This document shows, one piece after another, positions 7,014 to 15,023 of a stretch of 24,828 nucleotides of DNA. How positions within the stretch are numbered: the stretch's first letter is position 1; each line of letters begins with the position of its first letter. Source of the stretch: an uncultured Muribaculaceae bacterium (GTDB taxonomy: Bacteria; Bacteroidota; Bacteroidia; Bacteroidales; Muribaculaceae); NCBI GenBank assembly GCA_910585755.1, contig CAJUFH010000046.1, forward strand, positions 1 through 24,828. The letters are read 5' to 3'. The notes beneath the pieces were generated by a model that saw only the letters and a program-made list of their open reading frames with translations, had not been told where the DNA came from and ran no database searches. Made by a program: the position numbers and the translations under genes.

Positions 7014-9020
7014 TTACTTGTTTTCTTCGACGTAGGCTTTCAGGCCGCTTTCGAGCCACGCCACGAACTTGCTGACGTTTTCGTCGTAGTACGCCGGCGC
7101 GGTCAGGGGACGGCCGCTGTTGTCGAGCACTATGTAGTAGGGCTGCGAGTTGGCCCCGAACTTGTAGCGCTGCAGGTAGCTCCAGCGGTCGCCGACGGTT
7201 TCGAGCACGACCTTCTTCCCGTTTTCTTCGACTGCGACGGGCGATGAAAGTTTAGTCTTGTCGTCGACCATCAGCTTGATCAGGACGAAGTTTTCCTTGA
7301 TTACCGAGCTTACAGCCTGGGTGTCGAACACGGCCCCCTCCATCTTACGGCAGTTGACGCAGCCGTAGCCGGAGAAGTCAATCAGGACGGGGCGCCCGTG
7401 CTCCGCGGCGTAGTCCATCCCCTCGTCGTAATCGTCAAATTCCTCGAACTGCCCTCCGGCATAGAGGTTGAAGTCCTGGGTGTAAAGCGGCGGCACGAAG
7501 GCGCTGACCCCTTTCAGAGGCGCTCCCCACAGGCCGGGGACGAGGTAAAGGGCGAAACTCAGCGACACGAGCGACAGGAAGAAGCGCCCTATGCCGACGG
7601 TCTCTACCGGCGCGTCGTGGCTGAATCGCAGCTTGCCGAGAAGGTAGAAACCGAGCATGGCGAAAATCACTACCCAAAGGCAGATGAACACCTCGCGGTC
7701 GAGAATCCCCCAGCCGTAGGCCAGGTCGGCCACCGACAGGAATTTCAGCGCGAGGGCGAGCTCCAGGAAGCCGAGCACTACCTTGACGGAGTTGAGCCAT
7801 CCTCCCGAGCGGGGCGCGCCCTTGAGCCAGGAGGGGAACATCGCGAACAGGGAGAAGGGGAGGGCGAGCGCCAGGGCGAAGCCACCCATTCCGATTGCCG
7901 GGCCTGTCATGTTGCCCATCGTGGCGGCTTCGACAAGGAGCGTCCCGATAATCGGGCCGGTGCAGGAGAAGGACACCAGGGCGAGCGTGAAGGCCATGAA
8001 GAAGATGCTGACCAGGCCGGAAGTGGTCTCGGCCTTGTTGTCGACGCTGTTGCTCCACTTCGAGGGGAGCTTTATGTCGAACCCTCCGAAGAAGGAAATC
8101 GCGAAAAGGAGGAGCAGCAGGAAGAACGCGAGGTTGAACCAGGCGTTGGTCGACAGCTCGTTGAGGGTGCTGGCTCCGAAGAGGGCCGTGACGGCCAGCC
8201 CTAAGGCGAGGTAGATAACGATGATGCTCAGGCCGTATATCATCGCGTCGCGGACGCTCTTGGCCCGGCTCCCGCTCTTTTTGAGGAAGAAGCTGACGGT
8301 CATCGGAATCATCGGCCACACGCAGGGGGTCAGCAGGGCGAGAAGTCCGCCCCCGAAGCCCCAGATGAATATCAGCCACCAGGGGGAGCTGCCGATAAGG
8401 GCGGCGCTGTCGGCGCTCTCCGGGTCAAGCATTTCCGGGTCTACCGGCTCCCACCAGCCCGAACTGTCAATAGAGCGGGCCGCGGGGACGTTGGCGGTGG
8501 CCGCGGGAGCCGTCAGGGCGGCATCCGCGCTGTCGGCCGGGGTTTCCTCAGCGGCAGCAGCCCCGGTTCCGGCTGTGACGTCGAGCGTCAGACGCTGGGG
8601 GGCTATGCAGGTCTGGTCGTTGCACCCCTGGAAGAAAATCTTTACGGGGATATTGTGGCTTTTGCCGTCGGTTATTTTGACATGCTGGGTGAAGGCGACG
8701 TCGGCGTCCCACCAGGAGAGTTTCAGGGAGAAAATCGGGTCGTATTTCTCAATCGGGGCGCGGGAGGGGGTAAGCGCGCCGTCAAGTTCCACCCCGGCGG
8801 GAAGCTCGAAGCTGACAGCGGTCGCGTTCGGACCGTCGGCGGGGAGGTCGAGACCGTAGAGATGCCATCCCTTTTCGATTTTCGCCGAGAGGTGGATGAC
8901 GGCGCTTTCCGCCGTGTTATCCTCGACGGTAGCCTGCCAGGTAATCGGGTCGAGGCGCTGGGCGAGGGCCGTCGAAACCAGCCCGAGCAGCAGTAGGAGC
9001 GATATTGTGATTTTTTTCAT
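7014..9020 (-). CDS. dsbD: Thiol:disulfide interchange protein DsbD
   Basis: This 668-residue membrane protein carries electrons from cytoplasmic thioredoxin across the inner membrane to periplasmic reductases. A signal peptide (1-20) precedes the periplasmic alpha domain with C133 and C138 (CNDQTC). An Ala/Pro-rich linker (150-190) follows. Next comes a membrane domain of about eight helices (212-505) with one cysteine in each half: C233 in LLTPCVWPMIP and C353 in SFSCTGPIIG. A C-terminal thioredoxin fold has C554-V-N-C557. All six expected cysteines are present. The length is normal for the family (565 in E. coli, longer in Bacteroidetes). It starts 3 bases after a gene encoding a second, separate copy of the alpha domain, which suggests the two proteins share a redox pathway. 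Confidence 0.95.
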   Translation of the reverse strand: MKKITISLLLLLGLVSTALAQRLDPITWQATVEDNTAESAVIHLSAKIEKGWHLYGLDLPADGPNATAVSFELPAGVELDGALTPSRAPIEKYDPIFSLKLSWWDADVAFTQHVKITDGKSHNIPVKIFFQGCNDQTCIAPQRLTLDVTAGTGAAAAEETPADSADAALTAPAATANVPAARSIDSSGWWEPVDPEMLDPESADSAALIGSSPWWLIFIWGFGGGLLALLTPCVWPMIPMTVSFFLKKSGSRAKSVRDAMIYGLSIIVIYLALGLAVTALFGASTLNELSTNAWFNLAFFLLLLLFAISFFGGFDIKLPSKWSNSVDNKAETTSGLVSIFFMAFTLALVSFSCTGPIIGTLLVEAATMGNMTGPAIGMGGFALALALPFSLFAMFPSWLKGAPRSGGWLNSVKVVLGFLELALALKFLSVADLAYGWGILDREVFICLWVVIFAMLGFYLLGKLRFSHDAPVETVGIGRFFLSLVSLSFALYLVPGLWGAPLKGVSAFVPPLYTQDFNLYAGGQFEEFDDYDEGMDYAAEHGRPVLIDFSGYGCVNCRKMEGAVFDTQAVSSVIKENFVLIKLMVDDKTKLSSPVAVEENGKKVVLETVGDRWSYLQRYKFGANSQPYYIVLDNSGRPLTAPAYYDENVSKFVAWLESGLKAYVEENK

Positions 9021-9023
9021 CGG

Positions 9024-9497
9024 TTACTTCTTTTTGAAAGGTTTCGGGGCTACGGAGAAGGAATGGGTCTGCGGGGGCATGCACCGGGTGTCGTTGCACC
9101 CCATGTAGCGTACCGTTCCGGCGATTTTTGCCTTTGCCGCGTCGGTGACCTTGAACTTGCGGGTGAAGCTGACGGCTCCCTCCCAGTAGGTCAGCTCCGT
9201 GCCGAACATTTCCTGATACTTCCTGACAGGGGCGACGGAGGGGCGCACCCCGCCGAGGTATTCCACCCCCTGCGAGCCTTCAAAGGAGAAGGAGGTAGGG
9301 ATAGGGCCGTTCTTGACCTCTTCCGTGCCGTAGATGTGCCAACCCTCGCCGCATACCGGGCGCAGGGTGACGACCCCCTCTGTCGGCGAGGTCATTTTGG
9401 CGGTGACGCGCCAGCTTACGGGCTTTTCCGGCTCCTGGGCCGCCGCGGCGAACAGGATTCCGGCTATCAAAATCGTTAACGATAAGATTCTTTTCAT
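9024..9497 (-). CDS. Stand-alone DsbD alpha-like periplasmic domain protein
   Basis: This 157-residue exported protein has a signal peptide (1-20, MKRILSLTILIAGILFAAAA). The single domain is homologous by eye to the N-terminal alpha domain of the DsbD encoded next to it. GWHIYGTEEVKNGPIPTSF corresponds to GWHLYGLDLPADGPNATAV. The cysteine pair C134-N-D-T-R-C139 followed by MPPQ corresponds to CNDQTCIAPQ. The redox-active pair of the alpha domain is thus kept, with no membrane or thioredoxin part. It probably takes or passes electrons in the periplasm as a detached partner of DsbD. It is the first gene of the operon, 3 bases before dsbD. I chose the ATG at 9497 because it starts the signal peptide cleanly; an in-frame ATG at 9503 would add only two residues. 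Confidence 0.85.
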   Translation of the reverse strand: MKRILSLTILIAGILFAAAAQEPEKPVSWRVTAKMTSPTEGVVTLRPVCGEGWHIYGTEEVKNGPIPTSFSFEGSQGVEYLGGVRPSVAPVRKYQEMFGTELTYWEGAVSFTRKFKVTDAAKAKIAGTVRYMGCNDTRCMPPQTHSFSVAPKPFKKK

Positions 9498-9503
9498 ATA
9501 CAT

Positions 9504-9748
9504 TGTTGAGAGTGTTGGTTTTGTTTGGAACTAACGGCGCTTTTAGGGCGCTTGTTATTCTAATACGCGAAATTAGCAAAAATCTCCGACATTCCGCCCC
9601 TCCCGCCCCCCGCTTTTCGCGCCCTACTGTCCGGGCTTTTTCCATCAGTTTCCCGCTCCCCGCTTTTTCTCCGGGCTCCTCTGCTTTTTTGCTATTAGCT
9701 TTTTCCCGCTTCCCCCGGCCGCTCTTTCTGTCAGGGCGACAGGCGGCG
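9504..9748. other. Gene-free pyrimidine-rich tract upstream of the DsbD operon
   Basis: No convincing gene is visible on either strand. From about 9585 to 9730 the plus strand is strongly biased to C and T (many runs such as CCCCTCCCGCCCCCCGC and TTTTTCTCC), so transcripts of the downstream minus-strand operon starting here would be purine-rich. A small hairpin (CTGTC / GACAG around 9729-9743) ends the tract. I found no clean -33/-7 pair for the minus strand; TTTTTG is present but lacks a good -7 box. Confidence 0.5.
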
Positions 9749-9840
9749 ACTGTGGCGAGGCGTAAGCCGAGCTCCCGCAGTCCCGAATTGCGTTGTTCCC
9801 TCCCGCGCCCTTCTAAGCTCGGCTTACGCCTCGCCACAGT
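9749..9840. repeat. Perfect 25-bp inverted repeat, 42-bp centre
   Basis: Positions 9749-9773 and 9816-9840 are exact reverse complements over 25 bases (core GGCGAGGCGTAAGCC / GGCTTACGCCTCGCC). A third, near-identical arm occurs alone at 15024-15048. The arm is thus a dispersed repeat unit that occurs here as an inverted pair, like REP/BIME elements. A MITE is an alternative, but no target duplication was found. Confidence 0.75.
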
Positions 9841-9899
9841 AGGCATAGAAAGCTCTGCCCCCGTTCGTTTGCCGTTAATTCTTAAAATTCCGGCAATAA

Positions 9900-9931
9900 T
9901 TTGCGACTTAGAGTAAATCGCGTTAACTTTG
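9900..9931 (+). promoter_or_regulatory. Candidate Bacteroidetes promoter, distal
   Basis: TTTG at 9900-9903, a 20-base spacer and TAACTTTG at 9924-9931 match both consensus boxes fully. A transcript would start near 9938, about 360 bases before the ATG at 10299. It would cross a GC-rich segment (9940-9992) with several short hairpin possibilities. Confidence 0.65.
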
Positions 9932-10024
9932 TCGGTTGATAAGCCGGGGACGCGGAGGCAGCCCCGCGACTTGTCCGCGGCCAGCGGGCCGTGACATCGT
10001 TAACAAAAGGTGTTATTGACATCA

Positions 10025-10032
10025 TATCTTTG
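10025..10032 (+). promoter_or_regulatory. Candidate -7 box, proximal promoter
   Basis: TATCTTTG is a perfect TAnnTTTG match. About 20 bases upstream there is only GTTAAC at 9999-10004, which is not a standard -33 box. If active, it would start the transcript at about 10040, just ahead of the first arm of the folded leader. Confidence 0.45.
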
Positions 10033-10054
10033 TAATCGAACTTGGCGGTTTGAA

Positions 10055-10246
10055 CCACAATAAAGGTAAGATGAGCGATAGTACCTGCATCGGTAGCTTT
10101 TACCGAAGCCCCGCACCGAATGTCGAGGGCTTCACAATCGTGTATAAGCTCAATCGGTGTGGGGCTGTTGTCTTATTTATTGTGGGGTACGCCAAGACCT
10201 GATTACGGATAAGACAAGATACAATCCCCGCACCTTTTCTGTACCC
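10055..10246 (+). ncRNA. Structured leader RNA with two exclusive folds (candidate attenuator or riboswitch)
   Basis: Fold 1 is a three-way arrangement. P1 pairs 10055-10064 with 10176-10185 (10 bp) and 10067-10071 with 10171-10175. P2 pairs 10090-10095 with 10101-10106. P3 pairs 10107-10119 with 10154-10166 (13 bp, one G-U) and is capped by smaller stems. Fold 2 pairs 10156-10164 with 10226-10234 (9 bp) and 10170-10176 with 10209-10215 (7 bp), immediately followed by TTTTCT at 10235-10240. CCCCGCACC occurs twice and competes for one GGTGTGGGG, so the folds exclude each other. A further pairing is 10185-10190 with 10241-10246. I do not recognise a known family; a free small RNA is the alternative. 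Confidence 0.6.
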
Positions 10247-10298
10247 TAACATCAACACTGCGGCATCGGGGGATACGCCGCCTCTAAACCAATCGCTT

Positions 10299-13118
10299 AT
10301 GAAACACCTCGTCCCACCAATCCCTCACTGCCTCGCCCGGCTCCTGGTCATCCTCATCCTCGCCCTCGCCGCCCCCAACGTCCAAGCTGAATATCTGATG
10401 AACGAAGTAGGAGATAGGTATTATGCCTGGGATGATGATATCGATGATATGCATATGGTTTCTTTCATAATCACAATAGATGAAAGCGCGGCAACCGCAT
10501 CGCTAAAATTAAACTGGTGTGGAGACCTTGTAACGGAAATAAACATTCCCCAAACCGTTAAGCGCGAAACTGACGGCAAAATATTTCGTGTAACCGAAAT
10601 AGCGTCCAAGGCATTTGAGGATTGTTCACCAATACTTTCGATTACGTTGCCTAAAACAATCGAAAAAGTAGGAGACGAAGCTTTCATTGGTTGTACCAGT
10701 CTTGAATCTATTTCATTACCGGCGTCCCTGACGAATTTATACCTGTCGGCCTTTAACGGATGCGCAAGCCTTCAACGTATTGAGGTTGAAGAAGGAAATA
10801 ACTTGTTTTCTTCTGCTGACGGAATCCTGTATGATAAAGCTGGCTTAAAAATCCAGAGGTGTCCGATCGGTAAAAAGGGTAATGTGTCAATCCCAACATC
10901 AGTTGAGACAATCGGAGGAGGAGCGTTTTACAATTGCGTTGGATTAACGTCAATTGAAATTCCATCTTCTGTAACTACGATAGAATATTCCGCTTTTTGG
11001 GGCTGTACAGGTTTAAAAGCAGTTGAGATTCCTAACTCGGTTATAACACTCGGAACAGGGATTTTTTATGGATGTACGGAATTAACTTCTGTTACACTAC
11101 CAAACAATATCCCTACCGTACCCAGTAATATGTTTTATGGCTGCAGCAAATTAAGTTCTATTGAGATTCCAAATTCAGTTCTTAAAATAGAACGGAAAGC
11201 ATTTTACGGTTGCAGGGGATTATCTACTATTGAAATACCCAATTCGGTAACAACCATAGATTGGGAGGCGTTTCAATGTTGCAGTGGATTGAAATCGATA
11301 GTCATACCTAATTCAGTCTCCGCTATTAACGATTATGCTTTCCAACATTGCAGTGGTTTGAAGACCATTGAACTCTCGAACTCATTAAAAGAAATAGACT
11401 ATGCCGTTTTTATGGGTTGTACGAGTCTGACTTCCGTAAATCTGCCAAGTTCTATTACATATATTCATAGCCACGCTTTTGAAGATTGTAAAGGATTGGT
11501 TTCAATATCGTTGCCAAACTCAATCAAAAGAATAGACAGCAGTGCGTTCAAAGACTGCGAAAGTCTTGTCTCATTTAAATTGCCGGATTCTATAAGTAAA
11601 ATCGAAAGTTCCCAGGTCGCTGGGTGTACAGGCTTGAAAGAGGTTATACTGACAACAAAGGTGTTGTTAACAATGACGAAAGATGGAACTGATTATTTAA
11701 CTTTAACGTATTTCGGATTAAATACTTGTGTAAATCTTGAAACACTTGTGCTCGGCGATCTTGAATCAGAATGCGAGCCTATTATTGAACTTCCGAAAGA
11801 TTTTATAAAAAGCCCCCATATTAAATCGCTGACAATCGGAAATATAATCAAATCAGCAGATAAAGATGCTTTTGTTTCTATGCCTGAGCTATCTAAACTT
11901 AATATAGGCAAGGGATGGCGTTATCAAAATTATGCGTCTGTAGAATATCTTAATACATTGCAGCCTATTGGCAGCGGCCAACTTGCCGGGGCTACGAAAC
12001 TGAGGTCGTTGACGATGCCTTTGCCGGGGCCCGGGAGCGCGGACGCTGTCGGAAACTTCGGTGAGCTGTTCGGGACGAGCAAGAGCGGCAATGTGACGCA
12101 GTATTTCGAGGACGGGACGACGAAGACGTATTCGATTCCGACGACCCTGGAGGAGCTGACGATTCTGGAGGGGTGCGGGATGATTCCGTACGGAGGGCTG
12201 TCGAACTGCAACATGCTGAAGAAGCTGACGCTGCCGTCAACGATTTACATGGTCGGGGAGAAGGCGCTCTACGGATGCGCGCAACTGTCGGACATCTACT
12301 GCATGGGGGCGGAACCAGCCGTCGCGTATGATAATTCCTTCGACGGGATGCGGCTCACGTCGTGCAAGTTGCATGTGCCCTACAACAGCGGCGATATGTA
12401 TAAGGAGGCCGAGGGATGGAAGCGTTTCCGCTACATCCAGGAGGAGGCTCCGATTGTGATTAGCGTCACCAAGAATATCGAGAACGCCGGGGTCGTGTTC
12501 GGGATGGACGAGTATCAAGCCGGACAGACCGCGGAGCTGCGCGCGGTCGCCAATTCGGGCTACACGTTCGAGGGCTGGTACGAGGGAGAGACGCTCCTCA
12601 CGGCTGAAGGGACGTATGCGTTCACCGTGCTGGGAAACCGCGAGCTTGTAGCTGTCTTCGCTCCGGTTGCCGATTCCAACCCTGTATCGGTGGATGCTCC
12701 GGGCGAGACCGCCACGTTCATGTGGCCCGCGGTAGAGGATGCTGCGTCATATACTGTTACCGCCTATTCCGACGAGGCGATGACGGTTCCCGTGGTGACA
12801 GTATCTCTCGACGCATCGGGCAACCCGATCGAAAGCCGAGTCAACGGCGATATGTCCGCTACCCTCAGCGGCCTGTCGAAGGAGACGCGCTACTATTACA
12901 GCATCAGCGCCTTTAACGCAAACGGCGGCATGCTCTCCCGATATACCGGTGCCTTCACTACCGGCACCGCCGCCATCGGCGAAGTCTCAGGCGATGCCGC
13001 GTCCCCCGTTCCCGCTGCCTACTACAACTCCCAGGGCATCCGCTCATCCGTCCCCTGGCGCGGCCTGAACGTCGTCATCTACACCGACGGCTCCCGCCGC
13101 AAACTCCTGATTGATTAG
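10299..13118 (+). CDS. BspA-like leucine-rich repeat surface protein
   Basis: The protein has 939 residues. A signal peptide (about 1-30) is followed by some 14 LRR_5/BspA repeats of about 23 residues (roughly 95-450), each with a pattern like IEIPNSVTTI..AF..C. A typical BspA non-repeat insertion (NLFSSADGILYDK) lies near 165. Next come an irregular LRR-like part (to about 730), a short InlB-type beta repeat (GYTFEGWYEGE), a fibronectin-III-like domain (about 785-895), and a C-terminal tail, YYNSQGIRSSVPWRGLNVVIY, ending in basic residues. Such tails resemble type IX secretion sorting signals. BspA-like proteins act at the cell surface in binding host or matrix components (family knowledge; the ligand here is unknown). 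Base composition changes sharply within the gene: GC-rich to about 10390, AT-rich to about 11970, GC-rich after. A long structured leader precedes it and a terminator follows. Confidence 0.9.
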   Translation: MKHLVPPIPHCLARLLVILILALAAPNVQAEYLMNEVGDRYYAWDDDIDDMHMVSFIITIDESAATASLKLNWCGDLVTEINIPQTVKRETDGKIFRVTEIASKAFEDCSPILSITLPKTIEKVGDEAFIGCTSLESISLPASLTNLYLSAFNGCASLQRIEVEEGNNLFSSADGILYDKAGLKIQRCPIGKKGNVSIPTSVETIGGGAFYNCVGLTSIEIPSSVTTIEYSAFWGCTGLKAVEIPNSVITLGTGIFYGCTELTSVTLPNNIPTVPSNMFYGCSKLSSIEIPNSVLKIERKAFYGCRGLSTIEIPNSVTTIDWEAFQCCSGLKSIVIPNSVSAINDYAFQHCSGLKTIELSNSLKEIDYAVFMGCTSLTSVNLPSSITYIHSHAFEDCKGLVSISLPNSIKRIDSSAFKDCESLVSFKLPDSISKIESSQVAGCTGLKEVILTTKVLLTMTKDGTDYLTLTYFGLNTCVNLETLVLGDLESECEPIIELPKDFIKSPHIKSLTIGNIIKSADKDAFVSMPELSKLNIGKGWRYQNYASVEYLNTLQPIGSGQLAGATKLRSLTMPLPGPGSADAVGNFGELFGTSKSGNVTQYFEDGTTKTYSIPTTLEELTILEGCGMIPYGGLSNCNMLKKLTLPSTIYMVGEKALYGCAQLSDIYCMGAEPAVAYDNSFDGMRLTSCKLHVPYNSGDMYKEAEGWKRFRYIQEEAPIVISVTKNIENAGVVFGMDEYQAGQTAELRAVANSGYTFEGWYEGETLLTAEGTYAFTVLGNRELVAVFAPVADSNPVSVDAPGETATFMWPAVEDAASYTVTAYSDEAMTVPVVTVSLDASGNPIESRVNGDMSATLSGLSKETRYYYSISAFNANGGMLSRYTGAFTTGTAAIGEVSGDAASPVPAAYYNSQGIRSSVPWRGLNVVIYTDGSRRKLLID

Positions 13119-13162
13119 TTCACAGCGATTTACGGAATCGGATACCCAGTATATAAGTAACT

Positions 13163-13200
13163 CCGGCATAAGTCCCGCAAGCGGCTTATGCCGGGGTTTA
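13163..13200 (+). terminator. Intrinsic terminator after the BspA-like gene
   Basis: A 10-bp perfect stem (CCGGCATAAG at 13163-13172 with CTTATGCCGG at 13185-13194) has a 12-base loop that can itself pair as CCG/CGG. It is followed by GGTTTATT. It lies 45 bases after the stop codon and before the next promoter. Confidence 0.75.
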
Positions 13201-13215
13201 TTGTGAAGGGGGAGG

Positions 13216-13246
13216 TTGCGCGGGAGAGATAAAAAGAGTATCTTCG
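13216..13246 (+). promoter_or_regulatory. Bacteroidetes promoter of the DUF5074-like gene
   Basis: TTG at 13216-13218, exactly 20 bases of spacer, and TATCTTCG at 13239-13246 match the -33/-7 pattern with one change in the -7 box. The predicted start (about 13253) leaves a leader of about 40 bases, which is AT-rich before the ATG at 13294. Confidence 0.65.
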
Positions 13247-13293
13247 CGTTATTGTTTTTAAGTGAAACCAATCATTTGTAGTTTAGAAATATT

Positions 13294-14949
13294 ATGAGCG
13301 ACTTTACAAAGGTATTTGCCGCCGCTATGGCCGCCGCGATCGCGGTCGGGGCTTCGGCAGCTGACTTTACCTCGGGTGTCCTCCTTCTCAACGAGGGACA
13401 GTACGGCTCTCCGGGTTCTGTATGTCATCTTTCCTCCGAAGGGGTATGGACCGACCGGGCTTTCGCCGCGGCTAACGGGGAGACGACCCTCGGCAACACG
13501 GGTTCTTTCGCCCAGATTTATGGCGACAATATCTATCTCGTTTCCAAGCAGGCCAACAAGACCGGGGCGATTCTTACCAAGGCCGATGCCGCGACATTGG
13601 TCATGAAGGCCTCGACAAGCGAGATCGGTTTCGGAACCGGCGCGCAGGGGCGAGCCTTTCTGGCGGTTGACACTCAAAAGGGGTATCTCGGCACTTCCAA
13701 AGGGGTCGCCGTTGTCAAACTTGACGACCTTTCGGTTGTCGGCACGATCGAGGGGATTCTCAACGATACGGGAAAGGAGGTCGAGTGCGGTAACATGGTC
13801 CGTCTGAACGACCGCGTGTTTATCGCGACAAAGTCGCCGTTCATCTATGTGGTAGACCCTGCGACAGACGCTATTGTCCAGACGCTCGACATAGCCGGGA
13901 TTACCGGCAACGAGAAGGCCAAGGCCGCCTCGTTCGTGGTCGCGTCTGACGGCTCGATGTGGGCATCGGTCGCCTCAAACGCTAACGGAGGAACCCTCCC
14001 GTTCCTGGTAAAGATTACGCAGTCAGATACTGACGCGTCGCAGATCGAGACCGCCGTAATCAACATCCCCGAAGAGATTTACGCTCCGGCCAACAGTTGG
14101 TACACCTGGACCCCCGACGCGTTCTGCGCTTCCCCTGTCGCCCCGGTTCTCTACTGGAACGGCGGCGCGTCCTCTTTCGCCAGCAACAAGATGCTGTTCG
14201 CCTACGACATTGAGTCCGGCGAGTTCTCAAAGTTTTACGAGTTCGCCGAGGACCAGTTCCTCTATGGCTCGGCGATGCGCGTAAACCCCGTTGGCGGAGA
14301 TATTTACCTGGTTTACAATACCGGGAAGAACGCCTATACCAACGCTTCGACAATGGTGCGCCTCAATGCTTCCGGCGAAGTGGTAGCGACTTATCCTATG
14401 AACGAGGAGTATTGGTTCCCGACGCTCCCGCTGTTCCCCGACAACGCCGCGCCTGTAGCCGCTACTTTCGAGAAACCGTTCGCGGTTGATACTGACCAGC
14501 CGCAGACCGTTATCGACCTCAAGGGTGTCGCTACCGACGCTGACTCCCACAACGCGCTGATGGTTAAATCTCTTCAGGATAACCCCAATCCCGAGTTGGG
14601 AGAGATGGAGGTAAAGCACGGCATGCTGACCGTCCGTCCGACCTCCGGCGCGAAGGGGAACGGTATCGCGAATATAAAGGTTAACTCCAACGGCAAGGAA
14701 ATCGTTGTCGCTCTCCCGCTTGTCTTTACCTCTACTTCCGGGGTCGAGGATGTTGCTGCCGGCGAGGTTTCAACGGCGGCTTACCGCGAATCGGCATCCG
14801 CTATCCGTCTGTTAGGCAGCGGCTCCGCGAAGGTATATACTCTCTCGGGGGCGCTTGTGGCTGACGCGGTTGTCGACGGAGAGGCCGTTGTCGAGGTTCC
14901 CGCGACCCCGGTAATCGTTCGTTTCGGAGGCAAGAGCTTCAAATTCTGA
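13294..14949 (+). CDS. Secreted beta-propeller protein, DUF5074/YncE-like
   Basis: The protein has 551 residues with an Ala-rich signal peptide (cleavage near 22, GASAAD). The mature start GVLLLNEGQYGSPGSVCHL is the hallmark of DUF5074-type proteins. It is followed by propeller-like repeats to about 385, each with a short ligand-style strand (GDNIYLVSK, DRVFIATKSPFIYVVDP, DGSMWASVA, GGDIYLVYN). A beta-sandwich (about 390-475) and a T9SS-like tail (KVYTLSGALVADAVVDGE ending SFKF) complete it. Relatives are often encoded with TonB-dependent receptors for cobalamin or haem, including surface B12-binding propellers, but no receptor gene and no cobalamin riboswitch is present here, so the ligand is open. 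It is a single-gene unit with its own promoter and terminator. Confidence 0.8.
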   Translation: MSDFTKVFAAAMAAAIAVGASAADFTSGVLLLNEGQYGSPGSVCHLSSEGVWTDRAFAAANGETTLGNTGSFAQIYGDNIYLVSKQANKTGAILTKADAATLVMKASTSEIGFGTGAQGRAFLAVDTQKGYLGTSKGVAVVKLDDLSVVGTIEGILNDTGKEVECGNMVRLNDRVFIATKSPFIYVVDPATDAIVQTLDIAGITGNEKAKAASFVVASDGSMWASVASNANGGTLPFLVKITQSDTDASQIETAVINIPEEIYAPANSWYTWTPDAFCASPVAPVLYWNGGASSFASNKMLFAYDIESGEFSKFYEFAEDQFLYGSAMRVNPVGGDIYLVYNTGKNAYTNASTMVRLNASGEVVATYPMNEEYWFPTLPLFPDNAAPVAATFEKPFAVDTDQPQTVIDLKGVATDADSHNALMVKSLQDNPNPELGEMEVKHGMLTVRPTSGAKGNGIANIKVNSNGKEIVVALPLVFTSTSGVEDVAAGEVSTAAYRESASAIRLLGSGSAKVYTLSGALVADAVVDGEAVVEVPATPVIVRFGGKSFKF

Positions 14950-14970
14950 GAATAAAGGCTTGAAATATTG

Positions 14971-15010
14971 AGCGGGAGCGGCGGTTGGCCGCTCCCGCTT
15001 TTGTTTCTTT
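14971..15010 (+). terminator. Strong intrinsic terminator
   Basis: A 12-bp perfect GC-rich stem (AGCGGGAGCGGC at 14971-14982 with its complement at 14988-14999) and a 5-base loop are followed by TTTTGTTTCTTT. It ends the beta-propeller gene 21 bases after its stop codon. Confidence 0.9.
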
Positions 15011-15023
15011 GGGAGAATAGGGA

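Noticed and set aside
9503..9916. Open frame on the plus strand across the gene-free region
   Set aside because: It is rich in Pro, Ser, Arg and Leu from the pyrimidine-rich tract and the inverted repeat, and has no domain or plausible start context.
9938..10298. Cobalamin, TPP, SAM or hammerhead-type RNA in the long leader
   Set aside because: None of the diagnostic core sequences of these classes is present; the fold and its alternative pairing do not match them.
10950..11640. Regularly spaced similar DNA words every 69 bases, CRISPR-like at first sight
   Set aside because: The period equals 23 codons and the frame is open throughout; the similarity is that of LRR_5 protein repeats, not of identical repeats with unique spacers.
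10299..13118. Diversity-generating retroelement target in the LRR gene
   Set aside because: There is no reverse transcriptase, template repeat or adenine-biased variable region near the gene; the composition shift covers about 1.6 kb, far larger than a variable repeat.
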